Below, one piece after another: positions 55,993 through 64,000 of a DNA stretch of 64,000 nt. The DNA comes from Lycocorax pyrrhopterus obiensis. Lineage: Eukaryota > Chordata > Aves > Passeriformes > Paradisaeidae. The translations under genes were made by a program, and so were the position numbers. Where the stretch lies: the NCBI GenBank assembly GCA_014706295.1, contig JACSVZ010000038.1, positions 2,108,001-2,172,000 on the forward strand, written 5' to 3'. The first letter of the stretch is position 1. Each line of letters starts with the position of its first letter. Below the pieces are notes generated by a model. The model searched no databases. It was not told where the DNA came from and worked only from the letters and a program-made list of their open reading frames with translations.

Positions 55993-56929
55993 CTGGGCTC
56001 CACTGCAAAGGTCTGGGTTAAAACAAGGGATTTTCACAAGGTTTTTGGGGATCCCCTCAGAGAGCAACCCAGGCAGAGGCAGGGGGACAGTGCAGGGGAC
56101 GGCGACAGCACAGGAGGGCACAGCCAGCCCTTCCCAAACCGCGGCCTCATTCTGGTACCTGGATGTTCTCCACACCATGAGGGCTCCAGCAAACATAACT
56201 CTTCCCTTTGACTTTTTCCCTTAAAAAGGGAAACCTCCTGCATAGGGGCTGATGTGTGCAGCTATTTCTGAATAAAACCAGCACAACCCCCCAGGCTCCT
56301 CTCTCTGCCTGAGGCCGACACAAACAGGCTGCAAAGCCCAGGCTGAAGGCAGAGAACAAAGGGAAAAACACTGGAAACAACAGAAATCCTTTTCCTTCCC
56401 CTGTCGTGCAGTGGCTCAGAATCCCAGGCGGATCTTGGCAAGGTCATGTCTCCTTTTTGTTTGCAAGCTCCTTTCTCTTTATTTCCCTCCTTTCCCAGAT
56501 GCTGGAATCCTGCTCTGGGTGAGAAGGTGGGGTGCGAAAGCAGCTCCTGTACATTTTGTTTTCCCTCTCCTGTTCCCTGTCACCACCCACCTGCAGTGGG
56601 AACGTGTCACCCACGAGTAGGGGCCTGTCCAGTAGGTGGGTAGAGGACAAGCTGTGGTCACAGGGAAGCTGAACCACTGCCCACTCTGTGCCCACACGTG
56701 CAGGGACACCCACAAGGCTCCATGTCTGCCTGGCCATGATCACCCATCACATCACCCATCACCTGTCACAGCTCTCCCACACTGACACTGGTCACCCGGG
56801 GCAGTGGGTGACAGTGTTTAGTGGCTGCCCAGGTGTGGCAGCCTGTGGAGCTGCATCCCCAATAAAGACATGGCTCAAAATTTGGATTTATTGGCTCTGC
56901 AGCAATTGCTGACACCCACGGGCAGAAGG

Positions 56930-57296
56930 GAGAGGTGGAGCTCTGCCAGCCCCACCCTGTGGGACTCCCAGCCCCATGGAGGGACCTGCAGCCCTATGGA
57001 GGGATCCACAGCCCCATGGGGGGATCCCCATCCCTATGGAAGGATCCCCAGACCCACAGAAAACCTACATCCCCATGGAGGGATCCCCATCCTTATGGAG
57101 GGACCCCCGACCCCACAGGGGGACTCTCAGGCCCAGAAAGGACCTGCAGACCCATGGAGGGGTCTCCATCCCCATGGAGGGACCCCTGGCCCCATGGAGG
57201 AACTCTCAGCCTCAGAAAGGACCAGCAGCCTCACAGAGGGACACCCATCCCCAAGGACGGCCCCCCATCCCCATGGAATGATCCTGTCCCCACGGA
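56930..57296. repeat. 21-24-bp minisatellite (CCCATGGAGGGA)
   Basis: About 15 copies of CCCCATGGAGGGACCTGCAG-like units with GGATCC and CTCTCAG variants, separating a unique stretch from the 40-bp array. The open frames of up to 247 codons through it arise from the repeat. Confidence 0.88.
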
Positions 57297-57415
57297 AGGA
57301 CCCCCATTCCCACGGGAGGACCGCTGTCCCCACCAAAGGACCCCCATTCCCACGGGAGGACCGCTGTCCCCACCGAAGGACCCCCATTCCCACGGGAGGA
57401 CCGCTGTTCCCACGC
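57296..57415. repeat. 40-bp tandem repeat, three nearly identical copies
   Basis: AAGGACCCCCATTCCCACGG then GAGGACCGCTGTCCCCACC repeats at exactly 40 bp (starts 57296, 57336, 57376) with about one mismatch per copy, which suggests recent expansion. Confidence 0.93.
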
Positions 57416-57699
57416 GTGTCCCCGCCGCGCGCGCCCTCTCTGCCACGTGGGACGCGCGGGAGCGCCCGGCCGGGGCGTGGCCAGGATGGGGGCGTGGTTT
57501 GGGGGCGTGGCTCGGGCGGGGGGCGGGGCCGGTGCTGGGACAGTGACAGCAGTGGCAGCGGTGACGCGGCTGTTGCGGGACGGGGGGGGCTGAATTCCGG
57601 AATGCCTGAATAGTTCAGGTTTCAGGGACCACACTGGGTCGTCAGCTCCTACCTTCCTGCTCCGGCAGGGCCATCCCAGAGCGCAGGGCACAGGATTGC

Positions 57700-58210
57700 G
57701 TCCAGATGGTTCTGGAATATCCCCAGTGAGGGAGACCCCACACCTCCCCTGGGCAGCCTGTTCAGTGCTTGGTCACCTGCACAGCAAAGAAGTTCTGCCT
57801 CATGTCCAGGTGGAAGTTTCTGGGCATCAGTTCCTGCCCGTGGCTCTGGTACCATTGCTGGGCCCCACGGAGCAGAGCCTGGGCCCTGCCCTGAGCCCTC
57901 CCTGCAGCCAGGGCCAGCCAGGGCTGAGGGCCCCTCTCACCTGGGGCTCCTCTGGAGGCTGAGCAGCCCCAGCTCCCTCAGCCTTTCCTGGGCAGAGAGA
58001 TGCTCCAGTCCCTTCATCATCTTCACAGCCACCACTGGCCCCACTCCAGGAGCTCCATGTCTCGCTGATCCCGAGGAGCCCAGAGCTGGACAGAGCACTC
58101 CAGCTGAGCCTCACCAGGGCTGAGGAAGGGGCAGGATCAGCTCCCATGTCCTACCACCGATGCTCCTCCTAACACAGCCCCGGATCCCACCGGCCTCTTG
58201 GTCCCCAGTT
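57700..58210 (-). mobile_element. CR1-like LINE fragment, older subfamily
   Basis: The antisense plus strand shows CCTGGGCAGCCTGTTCAGTG, AGCCCCAGCTCCCTCAGCC, GAGATGCTCCAGTCCCTTCA and CCCAGAGCTGGACAGAGCAC, which are blocks of long CR1 copies in birds. About 500 bp, no coding capacity. It sits just upstream of the AP3D1 GC-rich array. Confidence 0.75.
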
Positions 58211-58359
58211 CAGGTCCACCGGCTCATTAAATACTCAGTGTTTGCTCCAAGCGCTTCCAGGGTTGGGGTTTTCTTTCATGCGTTTGCAGGTCGGTGTTCG
58301 TTGCTGTTTCCATCCCATGGGAAGAGAGGGGCAGGATTCCCTCCCGGGCCCGAATCCTC

Positions 58360-58830
58360 CTGAGGGGCCGAGGGGGCGTGGCCTGGGCGAAGTGGGCGGA
58401 GCTTTGATGGATGAGTGGGCGTGGCCTGAAGGAAGGGGTGGGACACGGCCGGCTCGGGGCGTGACCAGACGAGTCGGGGGCGTGGGCGGGCCGGGGTGGG
58501 CGGGGCTGGAGAGAGGCGATTATGAGGGGGCGGGTCAGAGGCGTGGCCAGGGGGAAGATAGCGTGCCTGGAGCGCAGTGAGGCGAACAGACGGGGCGGGG
58601 TCAGGAGGCGTGTCCAGACCTTTCGGGGCCGTGTCCAGGGTGACAGAGGCGTGGCTGGAGAGGGGCGAGGCGGGAGGGAGCGCCGGGGGCCGTTCCGGGG
58701 GCGTGGCCAGACGGAGGCGCGGCCTGGGCGGAGTGGGCGGGGCTGGAGAGCAGCACAGCGGACGGTGTCAGGCTCGGGGGCGTGGTCGGTCGGTCTGGGG
58801 GCGTGGCCATGTCGGGGGCGTGGCCGAGCC
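58360..58830. repeat. GGGCGTGG-rich minisatellite at the AP3D1 promoter
   Basis: About twelve GGGGGCGTGGCC-type boxes (reverse complement CCACGCCC, the KLF/Sp core) lie between 58373 and 58825. The segment CCAGACG..GGGCGTGG..GTGGGCGGGGCTGGAGAG recurs near 58460 and near 58700, a higher-order period of about 240 bp. Three further boxes occur at 57473-57515. It directly abuts the AP3D1 transcription-start region. Confidence 0.85.
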
Positions 58831-58962
58831 CTCAGCTGACCGGCCGCCATTTTGTCGGTGCCGGATCCTCAGCGCCGCCCGGAGCTGTGCTCGCGGCCGG
58901 GGTTGCCCGTGCCCGCCCGTCTGCCAGGGCAGCTCCGCCCGTGCTTCCCCGCTCCCCTCGGC

Positions 58963-58968
58963 ATGTGA
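58963..58968 (+). other. Start-stop upstream ORF (ATGTGA) in the AP3D1 leader
   Basis: ATG is followed immediately by TGA, 107 nt before the AP3D1 start codon, with G at -3 and T at +4. It is the only ATG between the YY1 element and the AP3D1 start. Minimal AUG-stop elements are known to hold ribosomes. Its use here is inferred and depends on the TSS lying upstream. Confidence 0.5.
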
Positions 58969-59074
58969 GCGCCCCGGCACTGCTGCTCTCACCCGGCTCG
59001 AGCGCCAGCAGCACCGCGGCGGCCCCCCCCGGCCGGGCCCGGCCCCTCAGCCCGGCACAGGCCCCGCCGCCGCC

Positions 59075-59170
59075 ATGGCGCTGAAGATGGTGAAGGGCAG
59101 CATCGACCGTATGTTTGACAAGAACCTGCAGGACCTGGTGCGCGGCATCCGTAACCACAAGGAGGATGAG
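59075..59170 (+). CDS. AP3D1: AP3D1 (AP-3 complex subunit delta-1), coding exon 1, residues 1-32
   Basis: AP3D1 is the large delta subunit of the AP-3 adaptor, which sorts cargo from endosomes and the Golgi to lysosomes, melanosomes and synaptic vesicles. The exon encodes MALKMVKGSIDRMFDKNLQD then LVRGIRNHKEDE, identical to the vertebrate N terminus as I know it. It ends at a phase-0 donor GATGAG|GTGAGG. The start context GCCGCCGCCATGG is optimal. The next exon (AKYISQCIDEIK..) was sought in 59171-64000 and not seen, so the rest of the protein lies right of the window. The open frame continues upstream to 58577 only because the leader is GC-rich. AP3D1 is head to head with DOT1L. Confidence 0.97.
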
Positions 59171-59399
59171 GTGAGGCGACCCTTCCCCGCGCTCCGGCCC
59201 GGGGGTGTCACTGCTGTCCGCTGGGACCGTGTCTGGGAAGGGGGTGTTGGTTTGGGAAGAGGGAAGCGGGAGTCAGAACGAGGAAGGTGACGCTGGGGTG
59301 TGGGGCAGGAGGGACAGGCTGGAGGAGAGCACGAGAGTTAATAAGGGAGGGTCGTGCTTGGTGCTCGTCTTTCCACTCAGTGTGTTGTTATGGTGTTGA

Positions 59400-59480
59400 G
59401 ATCCCTGATATACATACAGATATATATGTATATGTGTGTATATATATGTATATGTATGTACGCGCGCATGTATACGTGAA
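59400..59480. repeat. TA/TG alternating tract with a CG core
   Basis: Alternating purine-pyrimidine sequence (ATATATGTATATGTGTGTAT and similar) followed by TACGCGCGCATGTATACGTG, which has Z-DNA-prone composition. Confidence 0.8.
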
Positions 59481-60142
59481 TATTGTAGAGAACTAATATA
59501 GAGGAATTCCTTCCTCTCGAGCCCTACAATCACATGCTGTAGTCAACTATGTATTCTTCACCCTAAAGCTGTTATACAGGAGAACTAAGCTCCTAATTCA
59601 AATTTCAGATTATTCATGCTGTGCATCTCCTGACTAAAATGTCCTTCTCTCAGAGCTTTTCTAGGCAGCAATCAGTTCTCTGTGTTGGCCTGTTATCCAC
59701 TTTTGTGTGAGAAGCACGTGATCAGGAAATTAGTATAGGTGAAATAATTAGTCATCAAGAATGTGTTATGTGAGACTCCACAGTGAAGCATCACATGGTA
59801 ATTGAGAAGTAACGGGCACCAAGGATGTCTGTTATGTTCATCTTCAAGTAACTCAGGAAGCCTGAGAAGCTTTCTTATATATGGCCTAACAGCTGGGCTT
59901 TCCTGATGTCTTGAGGGGTTGCTGTGGAATCGGTAGCAGCTATCAAAAGCATCTGGGAAAGTTGTAAACATGTAACTAAGTGAAGAACTTTACTAGGAAA
60001 ACTGGTCTTCATTGCTGATCTTCATTGCTGGTGTTTATAGGACTGAAAAACAAAATACAACTTCCAAAATCTCTTTGAAGCCCCCTGTGCACAGGACAAG
60101 GGGTTGTTTGGTAGTGAGGATACCTGAGAAACTTCTGTTTAT

Positions 60143-60200
60143 CATAGAATGATGGAGTATGCTGAGTTGGAAGGGATCCATCAGGTCATCAAATCCAATT
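60143..60200 (-). mobile_element. CR1 LINE, extreme 3' end
   Basis: The plus strand TCATAGAATGATGGAGTATG then CTGAGTTGGAAGGGATCCAT is the antisense of a CR1 3' terminus. Similarity fades after about 60 bp. Confidence 0.8.
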
Positions 60201-60837
60201 TATTTCAGCATATGTTGAATTTATGGTATTGGTTTGGTGGCTGAGGAAGGCAGGGCTGCTGTGCAGTGCCCTGCAAAATGTGGGAAACACCATGACAACA
60301 TGCAACAGCAAATTTGTATGGAATGTATGGGTCTAATGTTTTGTGCCAGAGCTGGACGTGGTGAGCAGTGTTCCTATGGAGCACTGCCCCCAATGTGTTG
60401 TGCTGCTTTTAGTACATCTGCTTTATTCCTTTGTGCATAGGACAGAAAGTGTTTCATCACCTGTCAAACCCCTGAGGATCCTTCTGGTGAAGGTCCAGGC
60501 CTTTGTGGCACCAGTTCTTTGAGAAGAATTGAATGTGCTTTCTAAAATAATTTTGTCACAAACAGCTTCATAAAGAGAATTGCGAGCCACACCAAGCTTG
60601 TTCTCGGTCTGTGACAAGAAATGGTTAAAATGTATTTGCTTTGGTGCCCTTTGAGTTAGGAAAAAACACTCCTTGGACAATTTTGTAGGGCTCTGTGTAT
60701 TTGTAGGAAGCTGTTACTCGGGTATGTGCACACTGGGGTTCAGTGAGGTCAGAGCAATATGTTGTCTCTTACAACAGCTGGGCTGCAGCATGATGGGATT
60801 TTAAACTCTTTAGTTTGGAGTACAAATGGTGAGATTT

Positions 60838-60892
60838 TAAAATAGAGATATAGAGATATATATAGAGAGATATATCTATAGAGATAATGCCT
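60838..60892. repeat. (GATA)-like AT microsatellite
   Basis: Irregular GAGATATA and ATAGAGAT repeats over about 55 bp in AP3D1 intron 1. Confidence 0.75.
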
Positions 60893-63800
60893 TTTTATAT
60901 CCTCACGAACACAGCAAAAATTAAAAACCAAACCAGGGTGCATTCAGCTGATTAAGACATTGCACTGATAAAATGTGTGTGTTTGGGAATCCTTCAAACA
61001 TTTTTCTTAATTCCAGAGAGTGGCTGCAAACAACTCAAGACTGTGCCTTTTCCTGGCTCAGCTGGAGAGAGCTGTAAACCTGCTGTTGAGCTTTTGGGTG
61101 TGGATTCAGTGCTTCCCAGGCAGTGGCCAGGGACATTGGCTAATTTTCAGGTGATGTTACAAAATCAGAATGCTATTTCAGAGGAAGTAGCTGCAAAAAT
61201 TCTTCCTCTTTCCTCTACAGTGCTTCCATTGTTCATTGTACTGTTAAATGTTGCTCCTCTACTGTAGTTCAACCAACATTTTTGTGTCTTAAGATAAGTG
61301 TCTAAGCCTAAGACAGACACTCTGTCCTATTCAGAAAAGCAAATTTGTTTAAAACAAACAGTGTGCTTTAGTGGGGAGGATATTGGCTGTTGGTCTTGGC
61401 TCAACAGAAGTTACTCCAGGAAGAACTGTCTCTGGAAAGGAGCTACTGTGGTTGTTAAATAGCAATTATATGAAAAGAAACGAAGGCAAGATTGTTGCTT
61501 TGACTTCTGATTTACTTGTGCTTTTTGCAGGTTAGTTTATTTATATGTCTTGGGTTTTGTTTTTGGAATTTAATCACATGGAAAAATCTGCCATCACTTA
61601 TTCCCTCATCTTTCTGGGCAGTCTCTCCTGGTAGATCTGAGATGGAAAGGTTTATTCCTTTCCACTTCTTACGCAGGTACCACAAGAGCATATCTGGTAT
61701 TTCATAGCCCATCGAGGCTGTGTTTGCAGTCCAGGATGTACCAAGTGCTTGGCACCCCAGTTCACGGCGGGTTTCTCAGTGCAGCTCTTTGACAGCCCCA
61801 CTGTGATCTTGCTTGATGGGTTTGTGTTCTTCCTGTGTTGCTGTGACCCTAAATCTCACACCCCAAGGTGTGTCCTGAAGTCAGAGGAGGCCACATCTCT
61901 TTATTGATAAGTTTTGTGTGCTCCTCAGCTCATTAGAAGAGCTGAGAGTGCTGGAGGCTGCCTGGCCCTCGAGCTTACAGCCTCTCTGCAGCGTGTTAAT
62001 TCCCTGTCAGAGGCATTTCCATTGTCCTTCCTGCTCTGTATCCAAAGCTGACCCATTTATTTTGAGTTTAAAACACCGGAATTGAAGGGATGGACTTCCC
62101 TAAGGATGTGGGGTAAGAGATAGGAGGTGGTTAACACAGTCACTGCTCTGTGCAGACTAACTCTGTCCATTTCCCAGTGTTCTAGGGAATACTGGAGCTG
62201 CATCGTCCTTCTGCAGAGTAAGCGCTGTGTGCAAGGAATGAGGTGGCGGAACAGCATTAGCTCCTTCCCGGGTTTGACACGTGTTTATTTTCCAACAGAT
62301 GCTTTAGTCCCTGTGGTGTTTTCCAGTGCCAGTTCAAAGCCAAACCTGCAAGAACGACTTGATCCTACTGCGTTTTCCCGACTTTTTACTTCCAATACCT
62401 CATTCTCTCCCTTTCATTTGGAAAAGGAATGCTTTTGCTAGAGAAAGTGGTGTTTTTCAGCAGTTATGAGGTGGTTTGTATGCCACGGAGTAACTTCTCC
62501 CACTTTGTGCCTACTGCTTCTGTATCTGCTCCACAGCATGCTCAGGAGAGGAATGGCTTATACCATAGGCTGTTAAAAGTATACTGGATTTTTGCCAAGA
62601 TAGTCCAAACTGATAAATGGTATCTGTTCTCCTAAATGTATAATAAGGGACAGGATAATTCTTTGATGCTGTTTGGCCCTTGCACAGTGTTTTTTATTCA
62701 CAGTTAAAAGTTTGTTTTTCCCAGCAAGGAAGCTCCTGTGATGTGAGATGTTTCTTTATAAAACTGAAATTATAAAGTAACAGAAACAGATGTTAATGAG
62801 TGTGCTTAGTCTCATTCAGACAGTAGCCCTCTGTTTCACGTGTCTTTGATTTACTGCAGGACACTTAAGGAGAGAGAAGGGATTAAAAAAAATCCTGTAC
62901 GAAATATTTGTGCACTTCTCTTATAACGTGAGAAAATTGTCCCCCTCTTTTCTCAGAGACTCTGCTGTGTGTGCCAGGATTAGCCCTTTGTGTTTTTGGT
63001 AATTAATACTTTCAGGAAAAAGCATATTGAAAAATTCACGTTTTCCTGTCTGTGATGTTTGGTGATAAGTATCTCATTGCTGGTTTACACCTAAACTGTT
63101 TTGGAAGAGTGAAAGGAGCAATCAGTGCTGCTGATTGGAAAAAAAATGAACTTCAGTTACGAATATAATGCTAAATGGGAGGAACATTGTGTGTTGTGCT
63201 GTGAAATGTGTATTTTACTGTCAGCCTGGCCTTTCCAACCTGGCAGTGGCTTCTTGCTGCTTAGTGAGTATTACCTGAGGACAGGGGACTTGTATTGTTA
63301 AAAAACCTTTTTTCCCCTAGATAAAGGACTGCTGTGTTCCACTGCTGACTTCCAGCTTCTTCTCTGACTTATTTTCAGATAAAATGATGATGTGGGGAGT
63401 TTTGAGGAATCTTTTTCACATCACAAAACTCTTCTGAGCTCAGCCTGTCCTCAGCAAGGCTGAAGGCCTTCTAATGCTGTGGCTTCTGACGGCTTGGCCT
63501 CAGCCACTGGTGCAGTATTAGTATTTGACGGTAAAGGATGTGGGATGGAACATAATCAGGGAATTTTGAGGAATGCTAAACAGCTTGTTGGTGCCTGAAA
63601 GAACAGACCAACTGCTGGGCAGTGCAGTTCATTGATGACAGACAGCTCTTTCAGGCACTGCTGCTCGATCAGTTACTGTGTGTCATATATGTGTTGATAT
63701 CTTTGAAGGCAGCTCATTATTCCACCCACTTCCAAGTGGATCTAGAGTTGCTATTGTTAATTCTTTGCGTGTGTGAATCACTGGAAAAGACAAAGTCGGA

Positions 63801-64000
63801 AATAGGAACAATACACAAAGAGGGTTGGATAAGGACCTCACACCACTTGGTGAAAAACCAGTCTGGGACTGGCCTGCAAGGCCCAGTGTGACAGTGTCCT
63901 GCCTTACCTGCTGTGTCACGGAGACAAAGGGCCTGGAGCATGGAACATGAGCCAAGATGTGGGCTTGTTCTCCTATGATTACAGGCAGGAGCAGCTGAGG

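Larger units (their letters stand above)
58360..59230 (+). promoter_or_regulatory. AP3D1 CpG-island promoter and 5' leader
   Basis: GC- and CpG-dense sequence runs from the GGGCGTGG array to past exon 1, without a TATA box. GCCGCCATTTTG at 58846-58857 is a YY1-type element whose ATGGCGGC reads on the minus strand. The leader downstream of it contains a single upstream ATG (58963). The TSS is probably near 58850-58900, by inference. Confidence 0.75.
59171..64000 (+). other. AP3D1: AP3D1 intron 1 (partial)
   Basis: 4.8 kb of mostly unique intronic sequence. It holds a TA/TG alternating tract (59400-59480), a short CR1 terminus (60143-60200) and a GATA-like AT tract (60838-60892). No second exon or RNA gene is recognised. 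Confidence 0.88.

Noticed and set aside
56870..57613. 247-codon plus frame
   Set aside because: It is produced by the 21-24-bp and 40-bp minisatellites, and all three forward frames are open.
58577..59074. In-frame N-terminal extension of AP3D1
   Set aside because: The frame is open upstream but lacks an ATG in good context, and the known N terminus MALKMVKG starts at 59075 with an optimal Kozak sequence.
63381..63440. C/D-box-like pair (ATGATGA then CTGA) suggesting a small nucleolar RNA in AP3D1 intron 1
   Set aside because: The boxes are only about 50 bp apart, no terminal stem flanks them, and no internal C'/D' pair is seen.

Overview
This is vertebrate, almost certainly avian, nuclear DNA. 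The evidence is about eighteen 5'-truncated CR1-type LINE tails, a probable solo LTR, many GC-rich minisatellites of the kind common on bird microchromosomes, and exon-level matches to two vertebrate genes. A songbird is my guess, but the order cannot be fixed from the sequence. No bacterial, plasmid or CRISPR content is present.

Two protein-coding genes lie head to head. DOT1L (histone H3 lysine-79 methyltransferase) is on the minus strand. Its first eleven coding exons can be placed to the base between 46712 and 2139. They join in frame (81+44+75+64+229+95+63+56+80+69+107 = 963 nt) into residues 1-321, which is nearly the whole catalytic domain. The rest of the gene lies beyond the left edge. 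AP3D1 (delta subunit of the AP-3 adaptor complex) is on the plus strand. Its first coding exon is at 59075-59170, and intron 1 runs off the right edge. The same divergent pair exists in human 19p13.3.

Layout: 1-29800 holds DOT1L exons 11 to 2 and their introns. These introns carry CR1 fragments, a 630-bp (GGGAA)n array in intron 7, a tandem repeat built from the exon 6 splice donor, and an AT-rich island. From 29845 to 46631 is DOT1L intron 1, with a 45-54 bp minisatellite and, near its 5' end, unique AT/GC-mixed sequence that looks like regulatory DNA. From 46440 to 47275 is the DOT1L CpG-rich promoter and leader. It has a perfect TISU/YY1 element opening a 14-codon upstream ORF, and a second upstream ORF that overlaps the DOT1L start.

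From 47275 to 58830 is a 12-kb intergenic interval with no convincing gene. It is a chain of minisatellites: a ~60-bp E-box/palindrome array, a ~41-bp array, ~50-bp, ~160-190-bp and ~280-bp higher-order arrays, a 21-24-bp array, a 40-bp array, and a GGGCGTGG-rich array that abuts AP3D1. A solo LTR, CR1 copies and one conserved-looking AT-rich element interrupt the chain. From 59171 to 64000 is AP3D1 intron 1, which is mostly unremarkable.

No new protein system is evident. The most notable material is regulatory or repetitive: the two leaders with upstream ORFs, the palindrome array upstream of DOT1L, the repeated splice donor, and the purine pentanucleotide array.
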